Below, in pieces: positions 1 through 5,195 of a DNA stretch of 5,195 bases. Numbering within the stretch: the first letter of the stretch is position 1; each line of letters starts with the position of its first letter. The DNA is from an uncultured Corynebacterium sp. (lineage in GTDB: Bacteria; Actinomycetota; Actinomycetes; Mycobacteriales; Mycobacteriaceae). The stretch is from NCBI GenBank assembly GCA_945631445.1, contig CALZCR010000155.1, forward strand, positions 1-5,195, given 5' to 3'. The position numbers were made by a program, and so were the translations under genes. The notes beneath the pieces are model-generated. The model worked only from the letters and a program-made list of their open reading frames with translations, was not told the DNA's origin and made no database searches.

Positions 1-606
1 GTCGGACACGAAGGCCACGAGGAAGTCGAAGGCACTGCGGGAGAGGCCCCGGAGGTCACCTACCTCGTCGACGGCATCGAAGGCGTCGACACGCTCCCGG
101 ACTTCCTGGCGGACGAGAAACTCGTCTGGCTGTCGCAGACCACCCTGTCGGTCACGGAGACCCTGGACATCGTGGCCAAGCTGCGCGAGCGTTTCCCCCA
201 CCTGGAAAACCCGCCGAGCGACGACATCTGCTACGCCACCCAGAACCGTCAGAACGCCGTGCGCCAGATGGCCCCGGACTGCGACTTGGTCATCGTCGTC
301 GGCTCCCAGAACTCCTCGAACTCCGTGCGCCTCGTGGAGGTCGCCCTGGAGTTCGGCGCGAAGGATTCGCACCTGGTGGACTACGCCGCGGAAATCGACG
401 AGTCCTGGCTCGACGGCGTGACCACCGTCGGCGTCACCTCCGGTGCTTCTGTGCCGGAGATCCTCGTGCGCGAGGTCCTCGACTGGCTCGCTGAGCGCGG
501 CTACACGGACACCGAAGAGATCCGCACGGCCACGGAGACGATCACTTTCTCCCTGCCGCGTGAGATCCGCCCGGCCCGCACCCGCACGGCAAAGGCCAAG
601 GCTTAA
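1..606 (+). CDS. ispH: 4-hydroxy-3-methylbut-2-enyl diphosphate reductase (IspH/LytB), 3' part
   Basis: This is the C-terminal 201 residues of IspH, the [4Fe-4S] enzyme that reduces HMBPP to IPP and DMAPP in the last step of the cytoplasmic MEP isoprenoid pathway. The frame is open from base 1 and starts within the [11 protein letters not shown] motif; its second His (window residue 6) and the Glu two residues on match the E. coli active-site residues H124 and E126. [10 protein letters not shown] follows near residues 46-55. Next come [11 protein letters not shown], whose Cys at window residue 77 is the third cluster ligand (E. coli C197), then [12 protein letters not shown] (substrate-binding Ser/Asn) and [10 protein letters not shown]. 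The first two cluster cysteines lie upstream of the window. The tail is rich in Lys, Arg and Ala and ends at TAA. The gene faces a leftward unit across a shared terminator. The identification is near certain; the 5' end and promoter are not visible. Confidence 0.97.
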   Translation, partial: VGHEGHEEVEGTAGEAPEVTYLVDGIEGVDTLPDFLADEKLVWLSQTTLSVTETLDIVAKLRERFPHLENPPSDDICYATQNRQNAVRQMAPDCDLVIVVGSQNSSNSVRLVEVALEFGAKDSHLVDYAAEIDESWLDGVTTVGVTSGASVPEILVREVLDWLAERGYTDTEEIRTATETITFSLPREIRPARTRTAKAKA

Positions 607-627
607 ACGGCCTTCTCGCCGACTGCC

Positions 628-675
628 ACGCTGCCCCCGGCCCCGCACACCGTCGTGCGGGGACGGGGGCAGCGT
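628..675. terminator. Bidirectional hairpin terminator between ispH and the convergent DUF6542 gene
   Basis: Arms at 628-648 and 655-675 pair at 20 of 21 positions (one G/T mismatch) around a 6 nt loop, giving a very stable GC-rich stem. It starts 21 bases after the ispH stop and lies 16 bases beyond the stop of the leftward gene, so it is placed to end both transcripts. Neither side has a long U tract, which is common for actinobacterial terminators. The structure is seen in the sequence; bidirectional use is inferred from the convergent layout. Confidence 0.82.
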
Positions 676-691
676 CGTGTTCAAAGCCGGG

Positions 692-1282
692 TCACTCCTG
701 GTCGCGGGACTGCGCGTGGCGCCGAGCCAGCAGCTCCTCCACCGTGATCTGGGAGGAATGCTCGCGGGCGTCCGCCGCAGCGGCGCGGCCGCGTCGGTCT
801 CGGGCACGGGCCCGCCGGCGGCGACGGCGCTCCTGCTCCCGCCGTTTGCGTGCCGCCCGGCGCAGCAGCCATAACCGGATCACGGCGATGAGCAAGCAAA
901 TTAAGGTGACGCCTAAGAGCCAGGGAAAATACTGGGTCAACGGGTAGACGGCCGTGAGGATCGCCGTCGTGGAAAACGGGTCAGAGCCTTCCGCGGACAA
1001 GGATTGCGTGACCGCCCACGCGGTGGCCACGGTCATCGCGGTAAACAGCAGCGGAATGGAGACGACGGTCAAAAACAGGCCGCGCGACTCCACGAACATG
1101 GCGACGAATACTGTGGTGACCGCGAAAAACACCAGGTAGAGCAGTGAGATCTCCTGGAGGTAGAGGCTGATGATCAGCCCCGTGAGCAGACCCGCCAGCA
1201 TGATCGAGATGGCCGACCAGGTCGGTAGGCCGGAAAACCGGCCGGACGACCGTGGGCGGGAGCTCGGGTATGCGTGGGACAC
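692..1282 (-). CDS. DUF6542-type four-helix membrane protein with basic C-terminal tail
   Basis: A 196-residue predicted inner-membrane protein of unknown function. Hydrophobic segments lie at about residues 23-41, 47-64, 69-91 and 120-140. The part from GLPTW (residues 18-22) through the third helix resembles the actinobacterial DUF6542 family, which I recall next to ispH and ychF in mycobacteria; the family name comes from memory of the pattern, not a search. After helix 4 comes a strongly basic stretch (about 141-166, including six consecutive Arg), probably cytoplasmic, then a short tail with ITVEELLARR (179-188). It lies 48 bases downstream of the permease gene on the same strand and is probably cotranscribed. 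The GTG start at 1282 is the only usual start after an in-frame TGA a few codons upstream and before the domain, but it lacks a well-placed ribosome binding site: the good GGGGAG sits upstream of an out-of-frame ATG at 1295. No function is assigned. Confidence 0.85.
   Translation of the reverse strand: MSHAYPSSRPRSSGRFSGLPTWSAISIMLAGLLTGLIISLYLQEISLLYLVFFAVTTVFVAMFVESRGLFLTVVSIPLLFTAMTVATAWAVTQSLSAEGSDPFSTTAILTAVYPLTQYFPWLLGVTLICLLIAVIRLWLLRRAARKRREQERRRRRRARARDRRGRAAAADAREHSSQITVEELLARRHAQSRDQE
1228..1243. repeat. GC-rich hairpin in the 5' coding part of the DUF6542 gene
   Basis: GGCCGG and CCGGCC form a perfect 6 bp inverted repeat around a 4-base A/T loop (TTTT on the coding strand), about 40 bases into the gene. 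In mRNA this would be a stable small stem-loop just behind the initiation region. It could slow early translation or simply reflect GC-rich codons; no function is shown. Confidence 0.4.
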
Positions 1283-1330
1283 AGCTGAAGATCATAGCTT
1301 GTTCTCCCCGCAGGCCAAGGCAGGGCCGCG

Positions 1331-2788
1331 CTATTTTCGGCGTTTGCGGCGGCTGTCCAGCAGCCGTTCCAACGCGTCTCCGCCCCGGCGCAGCAACTTC
1401 GTCGCCGGCCGCGGGGAACCTTCTGCGCGGGGGGACGACGCGGTTTCCCGGGCCGGCGGGCCGACGCCTTCGGTGACGTCAGCGTCGCTGGCGTCGCCGT
1501 ATTCATGGACGGCCGCGGCAAAAAACTCGCCGTCTTCCCGCCACCGCTGCCGCAGAATCCGGCCGTGCTCCTCATTGACTCTGCCCGTGGCCAACCCCTC
1601 CGGGGTGATGAACTCGATCTCGGTGGCCTTCTTTTCTCCGGCCTGCAGGGACGTGATGTCGATCAGGTAGCGGAAGGCCACCGCGATCATCGCGGCCGCC
1701 GGCACCGCCAGGAAGGCGCCGATCAGGCCGAAGAGACCGCCGCCGACGGCCACGGAGATCAACACGATGACCGGGTGCAGGTTCATGGCGCGCGACTGCA
1801 GCAGCGGGGACAAGATGTTGCCCTCCAGCTGCTGGACCGCCACGATCAGGACGAGCACCAGCAGCGCCTCGGTGAAACCGAGCGAGACCAGCGCCACCAG
1901 CACCGCCAGGGCGCCGGCCGTGATCGCGCCGACATAAGGCACGAAGCCCGCCACGAAGGTGATGATGGCCAGGGTGAGCGCCATGGGCACTCCGATCGCC
2001 CACAGTCCGAGGCCGATGGCGAGCGCATCCACCGCGGAGACGATCGCCTGCGCGCGGATGTAGCCGCCGAGGGTGGTCCAGGAACGGGTGAGCAGCTCCG
2101 TGGCGTGCCAGCCACCGCGTCGGCCCATCACCGATCGCAGCCACGGCAGGAAACGGTGTCCGTCCTTGAGGAAGAAGATGACCAGCACCACGACCATGAA
2201 TAGCGTGATCACCAGCGAAGTGGCGGTGGACAGTCCGGTCACGACCCCGCCGGCGATGGCGCCGGCCTGATCTTGCACCCAGCTGACGAGGTCGTTCAGC
2301 ACGTTGTCCAGGTCCTCGCTGTTGAGGTTCAACGGCGGGCCCTGGGCCCACAGCTGCAGACGCTGAATGCCTTCCAACGCCTGCAAGTACAGTACTTGAG
2401 ACTGTCGGGCGATGTCCGGTGCGACCACGGCGACGACCGCCCCGAGGGCGCCGAAGAACAGTAGGATGGAGATCAACGCGGCCAACACCGACGGCACCCC
2501 GTGGCGCCGCATCCACGTGGTGGGGGGCGCCAGCACAGTGCAGATGATCAGGGCGAGGATGATCGGCAGCAGGCCGACCCAAAACGTGCTGAGCAGAAAC
2601 CACAGCGCGTAGGCGGCGACGGCGATGATCAGGGCGCGCAGCGCCCACATCGCGACCTGCTTGAGCCAGGACCCGATGACCACAGACCGGTCGATCTGGT
2701 CGGCCACAGGATCGTCCAGGCTCAAGGGCGTGACGTCGCGCTCCTTGTCGGAGGGATCGGTTTCATACTTCTCACTGGGCGTGCTCAC
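1331..2788 (-). CDS. AI-2E family transporter (PF01594 permease)
   Basis: A 485-residue polytopic membrane protein of the AI-2E transporter/PerM family. Characterised members export autoinducer-2 or act as Na+/H+ antiporters, so the substrate here cannot be named. Residues 1-45 are hydrophilic. Hydrophobic segments follow at about 49-87 (two helices), 101-123, 188-207, 248-266, 268-300, 305-318 and 339-372, with an amphipathic region at 125-185 between helices 3 and 4, typical of the family. Conserved family stretches include GGYIRAQ (241-247), FVPYVGAI (282-289), QQLEGNILSPLLQSR (319-333) and GLIGAFLAVPAAA (354-366). Beyond the last helix about 105 residues form an acidic, then Pro/Ser-rich, then basic tail ending in RRKRRK, making the protein longer than the usual 350 or so residues. 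The GTG start at 2788 has no close ribosome binding site but sits just downstream of a TATATA box, so the mRNA may be leaderless. The DUF6542 gene follows 48 bases downstream. Confidence 0.93.
   Translation of the reverse strand: MSTPSEKYETDPSDKERDVTPLSLDDPVADQIDRSVVIGSWLKQVAMWALRALIIAVAAYALWFLLSTFWVGLLPIILALIICTVLAPPTTWMRRHGVPSVLAALISILLFFGALGAVVAVVAPDIARQSQVLYLQALEGIQRLQLWAQGPPLNLNSEDLDNVLNDLVSWVQDQAGAIAGGVVTGLSTATSLVITLFMVVVLVIFFLKDGHRFLPWLRSVMGRRGGWHATELLTRSWTTLGGYIRAQAIVSAVDALAIGLGLWAIGVPMALTLAIITFVAGFVPYVGAITAGALAVLVALVSLGFTEALLVLVLIVAVQQLEGNILSPLLQSRAMNLHPVIVLISVAVGGGLFGLIGAFLAVPAAAMIAVAFRYLIDITSLQAGEKKATEIEFITPEGLATGRVNEEHGRILRQRWREDGEFFAAAVHEYGDASDADVTEGVGPPARETASSPRAEGSPRPATKLLRRGGDALERLLDSRRKRRK
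2384..2398. repeat. 15 bp perfect palindrome inside the AI-2E transporter gene
   Basis: CAAGTAC and GTACTTG are perfect 7-base inverted arms around one central base. On the coding strand the palindrome fills codons 131-135 (Gln-Val-Leu-Tyr-Leu), using CAA, GTA and TTG next to an upstream TCT, which are A/T-rich choices in an otherwise GC-ending gene. It could be a protein-binding site or chance; it does not match a regulator site I recognise. Confidence 0.45.
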
Positions 2789-2792
2789 ACGT

Positions 2793-2820
2793 TATATAGT
2801 GCCTCATCCGCCTCTGGCAG
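2793..2820 (-). promoter_or_regulatory. Candidate promoter of the AI-2E/DUF6542 unit
   Basis: Read on the minus strand, CTGCCA (2815-2820, four of six matches to TTGACA) is followed after 16 bases by TATATA (2793-2798, five of six matches to TATAAT). Transcription would start about seven bases further on, at or within the GTG start codon at 2786-2788, so the message would be leaderless or nearly so. The only purine-rich GAGG upstream is about 13 bases from the GTG, too far for normal initiation. The boxes are visible; their use is inferred. Confidence 0.6.
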
Positions 2821-2857
2821 TGCGTCACCCGACACCCCGGGCGGGGAAGCGGTGCGA

Positions 2858-2871
2858 TAAGGTGGACGACT
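2858..2871 (+). promoter_or_regulatory. Candidate -10 box and/or ribosome binding site of ychF
   Basis: TAAGGT (2858-2863), inside GCGATAAGGTGG, fits the actinobacterial TANNNT -10 pattern and lies 8 bases before the GTG start, allowing a leaderless transcript. The overlapping AAGGTGG (2859-2865) could instead act as a Shine-Dalgarno sequence, with 6 bases to the GTG. A near copy, GCGATAGGGTGG, lies upstream of ytoQ where it cannot be a ribosome binding site, which favours the -10 reading. No convincing -35 box is seen. Confidence 0.5.
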
Positions 2872-3957
2872 GTGAGCCTTACTCTTGGAATCGTCGGTTT
2901 GCCCAACGTGGGCAAGTCCACCCTGTTCAATGCCCTTACCCGCAACGACGTGCTGGCCGCGAACTACCCGTTCGCGACCATCGAGCCGAACGTCGGCCTG
3001 GTGGAGCTGCCGGACGAGCGGCTCAAGCGCCTCGCCGAGATCTACGGGTCCGAAAAGATCCTGCCGGCGACGGTGTCCTTCGTGGACATCGCCGGCATCG
3101 TCAAGGGCGCCTCCGAGGGTGAAGGCATGGGCAACGCCTTTTTGGCCAACATCCGGGAAGCCGACGCCATTTGCCAGGTCGTGCGCGCTTTCTCCGACGA
3201 GAACGTCATCCACGTCGACGGGGAAGTCGACCCGGCCACGGACATCGCCACCATCAACTCCGAGCTGATCCTGGCGGACCTGCAGACCATCGAAAAGGCC
3301 CTGCCGCGCCTGGAGAAGGACGCCCGCAAGGACAAGGACCTCGCCGAGACGGTCGACGAGGTCACGAAGGCCCAGGCCATCCTCGAGGACGACCGCACCT
3401 TGTTCAACGCCGCCAAGGCCGACGAGATCGACCTGGCCCTGCTGCGCGATCTGCACCTGATGACCGCGAAGCCGTTCCTCTACGTGTTCAACGCCGACGA
3501 AGGCGTGCTCACAGACGAGGCGAAGAAGGACGAGCTGCGCGCCCTCGTCGCCCCGGCCGACTGCGTCTTTTTGGACGCGCAGACCGAGACCGAGCTGCTG
3601 GAGCTGGAAGACGACGAAGCCGCCGAACTGCTCGAGTCCGTCGGCCAGACCGAGCCGGGCCTGCACTCCTTGGCCAAGGCCGGTTTCGCCACCCTCGGGC
3701 TGCAGACCTACCTCACCGCCGGGCCCAAGGAGTCCCGCGCCTGGACCATCCCGCAGGGCGCGACCGCCCCGCAGGCCGCCGGCGTGATCCACTCCGATTT
3801 TGAAAAGGGCTTCATCAAGGCCGAAATCGTCTCCTTCGAGGAGCTCGACGAACTTGGCTCCATCGCCGAGGCCCGCGCGCAGGGCAAGGTCCGCCAAGAG
3901 GGCAAGGACTACGTCATGGCCGACGGGGACGTCGTCGATTTTAAATTTAACGTCTAA
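2872..3957 (+). CDS. ychF: Redox-regulated ATPase YchF (OLA1 family)
   Basis: A 361-residue cytoplasmic P-loop NTPase of the Obg/YchF family, a nearly universal ribosome-associated protein that hydrolyses ATP and is linked to translation and stress responses. The length is normal (family about 363). Visible motifs are the G1 P-loop GLPNVGKS (9-16), the switch region [10 protein letters not shown] (31-40), G3 [17 protein letters not shown] (72-88) without the usual catalytic Gln after DxAG, and NADE (207-210) in place of the NKxD guanine motif, the YchF hallmark that shifts preference from GTP to ATP. Residues about 100-200 include the helical insertion, and residues from about 278 to the end form the TGS domain. 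The GTG start at 2872 places the P-loop as in homologues and lies next to the GATAAGGTGG element. The gene diverges from the permease gene across 83 bases and ends at its own terminator, so it is probably monocistronic. Confidence 0.98.
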   Translation: MSLTLGIVGLPNVGKSTLFNALTRNDVLAANYPFATIEPNVGLVELPDERLKRLAEIYGSEKILPATVSFVDIAGIVKGASEGEGMGNAFLANIREADAICQVVRAFSDENVIHVDGEVDPATDIATINSELILADLQTIEKALPRLEKDARKDKDLAETVDEVTKAQAILEDDRTLFNAAKADEIDLALLRDLHLMTAKPFLYVFNADEGVLTDEAKKDELRALVAPADCVFLDAQTETELLELEDDEAAELLESVGQTEPGLHSLAKAGFATLGLQTYLTAGPKESRAWTIPQGATAPQAAGVIHSDFEKGFIKAEIVSFEELDELGSIAEARAQGKVRQEGKDYVMADGDVVDFKFNV

Positions 3958-3981
3958 AAGTCCCCGCTCAGCACCGCATTT

Positions 3982-4020
3982 ACCGGCGACCGCGTGAACG
4001 CGTCGCCGGTTCTGCGTTTT
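3982..4020 (+). terminator. Rho-independent terminator after ychF
   Basis: ACCGGCGA (3982-3989) pairs with TCGCCGGT (4003-4010), and CGCGT (3991-3995) pairs with ACGCG (3998-4002), with a single bulged C at 3990 and a very small loop. A TTTT run follows at 4017-4020. It begins 25 bases after the ychF stop and separates ychF from the ytoQ promoter. Confidence 0.85.
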
Positions 4021-4053
4021 CTGCACCGGGCTTCGCTTCTTCCCGTCGGGCGA

Positions 4054-4059
4054 TAGGGT
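4054..4059 (+). promoter_or_regulatory. Candidate -10 box of the ytoQ unit
   Basis: TAGGGT, within GCGATAGGGTGG, fits the actinobacterial TANNNT -10 pattern and closely resembles the element before ychF. It predicts a start near 4066 and a leader of about 50 bases. No clear -35 hexamer is seen about 17 bases upstream. The upstream terminator argues that this transcript starts anew here. Confidence 0.55.
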
Positions 4060-4070
4060 GGGGGCAAGAG

Positions 4071-4089
4071 ATCAGATCCCAGATCTGAT
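4071..4089. promoter_or_regulatory. Perfect inverted repeat in the ytoQ leader, candidate operator or RNA stem-loop
   Basis: ATCAGATC (4071-4078) and GATCTGAT (4082-4089) are perfect 8-base arms separated by CCA. The repeat begins about 12 bases after the -10 box, where a bound repressor would block transcription. As RNA it would form an 8 bp stem about 13 bases before the Shine-Dalgarno sequence. AGATC also occurs three times in direct orientation here (4069, 4074, 4081). It has no T run, so a terminator is unlikely. The regulator is unknown. Confidence 0.55.
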
Positions 4090-4116
4090 GACACCCAGAC
4101 ACAGGAGTTTCTAGCC

Positions 4117-4557
4117 ATGAGCTTTAACGTTTATCTTTCCGGCGAGATCCACACCGATTGGCGGGAGGAGATCCAGCGCGGCGCCGAGGCCGCCGGACTG
4201 GACGTGGTGTTCACCGCGCCGGTGACCGACCATGGGGCCAGCGACGCCGCGGGCGATCACCTGGGCGAGAACACCGAGCAGTTCTGGCGCGACCACCAGT
4301 CCGCGAAGGTCAACGCCATCCGCACCCGCACCTTGATCGAGAAGAGCGATCTCGTGGTGGTGCGCTTCGGCGACAAGTACAAGCAGTGGAACGCCGCCTT
4401 CGACGCCGGGTACAGCGCCGCGCTGGGCAAGCCGTACATCACGCTGCACGACGAAGACCTCATCCACCCGCTCAAGGAAGTCGACGCCGAGGCCCAGGCC
4501 TGGTGCACGAGCACCGACCAAGTGGTGGAGACCCTGCGCTACGTGCTTAAGGCATAG
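4117..4557 (+). CDS. ytoQ: YtoQ family protein (nucleoside deoxyribosyltransferase-like)
   Basis: A 146-residue soluble protein that fits the YtoQ family in length (B. subtilis YtoQ about 148) and sequence. The family belongs to the nucleoside 2-deoxyribosyltransferase-like fold, but to my knowledge no reaction or substrate is established. Conserved-looking stretches are YLSGEIHTDWREEI (6-19), VFTAPVTDHGASD (31-43), DHQSAKVNAIRTRTLIEKSD (59-78), VVVRFG (80-85) and KQWNAAFDAGYSAALGKP (89-106). The last aligns by eye with the catalytic block of true deoxyribosyltransferases, where a Glu precedes GYAxALGKP; here that position is Asp96, so catalysis may differ. The ATG at 4117 is set by AGGAG (4103-4107) with 9 bases between. 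The gene has its own -10 box and an inverted repeat in the leader. The CMD-family gene follows after 64 bases. Confidence 0.9.
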   Translation: MSFNVYLSGEIHTDWREEIQRGAEAAGLDVVFTAPVTDHGASDAAGDHLGENTEQFWRDHQSAKVNAIRTRTLIEKSDLVVVRFGDKYKQWNAAFDAGYSAALGKPYITLHDEDLIHPLKEVDAEAQAWCTSTDQVVETLRYVLKA

Positions 4558-4582
4558 GCCGGGAACTGACCAGAGAAACTGA

Positions 4583-4597
4583 ACGCCCCCAGGGCGT
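4583..4597. repeat. Short hairpin between ytoQ and the CMD-family gene
   Basis: ACGCCC (4583-4588) and GGGCGT (4592-4597) form a perfect 6 bp stem with a 3-base CCA loop. No T run follows, so it is not a clear terminator. It could be a weak mRNA processing or attenuation element, or chance in GC-rich DNA. Confidence 0.35.
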
Positions 4598-4609
4598 CAT
4601 GCGTCGTAT

Positions 4610-4615
4610 AAGGAG
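4610..4615 (+). promoter_or_regulatory. Strong ribosome binding site fixing the GTG start of the CMD-family gene
   Basis: AAGGAG lies 6 bases before the GTG at 4622, near-ideal spacing. It lies 18 bases before the in-frame ATG at 4634, which is too far. This decides in favour of the GTG start. Confidence 0.8.
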
Positions 4616-4621
4616 ATCACT

Positions 4622-4993
4622 GTGGAACTGAGCATGGACAAAGGCAACCAATTCGTCGAAGACACGCAGTCGCCGGAAGGTGCTGCGGCGTGGAAGCAGC
4701 AGCTGGACGAGTTTGCGCCGGGCGCATCCGACTGGGTCGTCGGCGCGGTCTTCGGCGGAACCTACCAGCGCGACGGGCTCGAGCTGCGGGACCGGCAGAT
4801 GCTCAACATGGCGGCCTTGGCCGCGATGGGCGGAACCGAGCCGCAGCTGACCGGCCACATCAAGACGGCCGTGGACGTCGCCGGCATGAGCAAGGAAGAA
4901 GTCGCGGAGTGCTTCGTGCACCTGATGCCCTACATCGGCGTGCCGAAGACCCTCGCCGCGATGCGCTGCATGAAGGCCGCGTTCGAGGAATAA
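4622..4993 (+). CDS. Carboxymuconolactone decarboxylase family protein
   Basis: A 123-residue all-helical protein of the CMD family (PF02627), in the size range of gamma-carboxymuconolactone decarboxylase (PcaC). It follows the PcaC-like pattern: LELRDRQMLNMAALAAMGG (53-71), E73, Q75 and H79 in the EPQLTGHIKTA helix, GMSKEEVAE (88-96), then H100 and PYIGVPK (103-109). The two cysteines, C97 and C116, are not a CxxC pair, so an AhpD-type peroxidase role is unlikely. No beta-ketoadipate pathway genes are nearby, so it should not be named pcaC; its substrate is unknown. The GTG at 4622 is preferred over the ATG at 4634 because of the AAGGAG 6 bases upstream. The next gene starts 6 bases after its stop, suggesting translational coupling. 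Confidence 0.9.
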   Translation: MELSMDKGNQFVEDTQSPEGAAAWKQQLDEFAPGASDWVVGAVFGGTYQRDGLELRDRQMLNMAALAAMGGTEPQLTGHIKTAVDVAGMSKEEVAECFVHLMPYIGVPKTLAAMRCMKAAFEE

Positions 4994-4999
4994 CCGACG

Positions 5000-5195
5000 A
5001 TGGCCTCCCCGGACAACATCTTGTTGCACCTCCCGGAGGACGAAGAACAGCAGGTGCGCGAGGTGTTTGCGCGTCTGGAACAGCGGGGGTTTCCCGCCCA
5101 GAGTCAGACCCCGCACATCACCGTCACGTTTTCGCCGGCGATGGATGAGGACGTCGTCAAGCGTGCCGCCGAACTGCTCCCGCCGGTGATCCCCG
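5000..5195 (+). CDS. 2'-5' RNA ligase / 2H phosphoesterase family protein, 5' part
   Basis: The first 65 codons of a gene cut by the window end. The protein begins MASPDNILLHLPEDEEQQ and carries PHITVTF with the H-x-T motif at His39 and Thr41, at the position of the first of the two HxT/S motifs of 2H phosphoesterases, a family that includes RNA 2',3'-cyclic phosphodiesterases (ThpR/LigT). The pattern of an N-terminal strand, a helix, then PHITV fits the first lobe of that fold. The second motif would lie beyond the window, so the assignment rests on one motif and predicted layout. The ATG at 5000 is served by GAGGAA (4985-4990), inside the end of the CMD gene, with about 11 bases from its last G to the ATG. 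Close spacing makes cotranscription with the CMD gene likely. Confidence 0.72.
   Translation, partial: MASPDNILLHLPEDEEQQVREVFARLEQRGFPAQSQTPHITVTFSPAMDEDVVKRAAELLPPVIP

Noticed and set aside
443..874. Plus-strand open frame spanning the ispH end, the terminator and the DUF6542 tail
   Set aside because: It runs through a strong terminator hairpin and two real genes, and is Arg/Pro/Ser-rich with no domain.
981..1295. 104-codon minus-strand frame starting at the ATG with the good ribosome binding site
   Set aside because: After a few residues it is only an out-of-frame reading of the DUF6542 gene. The ribosome binding site mismatch is reported as a finding, but the frame itself is not called a gene.
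1505..2203. 232-codon plus-strand open frame opposite the transporter gene
   Set aside because: Its composition (D, R, H, Q, G) is that of the antisense of a hydrophobic membrane protein, and it has no homology I recognise.
1572..2648. 358-codon open frame on the minus strand in another frame of the transporter gene
   Set aside because: It is rich in Arg, Gly, His and Pro, the usual composition of an out-of-frame reading of a GC-rich gene. The overlapping frame encodes a complete PF01594-type protein.
1331..2788. Naming the permease as an autoinducer-2 exporter (tqsA)
   Set aside because: Family members have varied substrates and nothing here, such as a luxS gene, supports AI-2 transport.
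2785..4026. 413-codon open frame on the minus strand across ychF
   Set aside because: It lies antisense to a clearly identified ychF, has low-complexity G/D/V/L-rich sequence with no recognisable domain, and is the expected by-product of GC-biased third codon positions.
4583..4597. Terminator between ytoQ and the CMD-family gene
   Set aside because: The stem is only 6 bp and no T run follows, so it is listed as a weak repeat only.
4622..4993. Naming the CMD-family gene pcaC or ahpD
   Set aside because: There is no protocatechuate pathway gene nearby and no CxxC pair for AhpD, so only the family level can be supported.

Overview
The window is a gene-dense, GC-rich stretch of bacterial chromosome. 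Protein content, codon use and gene order point to an actinobacterium of the Corynebacterium/Mycobacterium group, most likely Corynebacterium. The order ispH, then a reversed DUF6542-type membrane protein gene, then ychF is an arrangement I recall from mycobacteria. The genus is inferred; no species is claimed. I see no mobile element, CRISPR array, tRNA, rRNA or phage gene.

Left part (1-691): the 3' two thirds of ispH, the last enzyme of the MEP isoprenoid pathway, reads rightward. It ends at a long GC-rich hairpin that also closes the convergent leftward unit, so it looks like a shared bidirectional terminator.

Middle (692-2788): two membrane-protein genes read leftward and probably form one transcript. 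The first is an AI-2E family (PF01594) permease of 485 residues with a long hydrophilic C-terminal extension. The second is a small four-helix DUF6542-type protein with a very basic tail. Their promoter lies in an 83 bp divergent intergenic region shared with ychF.

Right part (2872-5195): ychF, an ATP-preferring Obg-family P-loop protein, reads rightward and ends at a strong intrinsic terminator. A second promoter, with a perfect 8 bp inverted repeat just downstream, then leads into three co-directional genes: a YtoQ-family protein (nucleoside deoxyribosyltransferase-like fold), a carboxymuconolactone decarboxylase-family protein, and the start of a 2'-5' RNA ligase/2H phosphoesterase-family gene cut by the window end. 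The last two are only 6 nt apart.

Most of the window is ordinary housekeeping sequence. The points most worth a second look are the inverted repeat in the ytoQ leader, the uncharacterised YtoQ/CMD/2H trio, a palindrome inside the permease gene, and a mismatch between the best ribosome binding site and the reading frame at the DUF6542 start. I found no convincing undescribed system.
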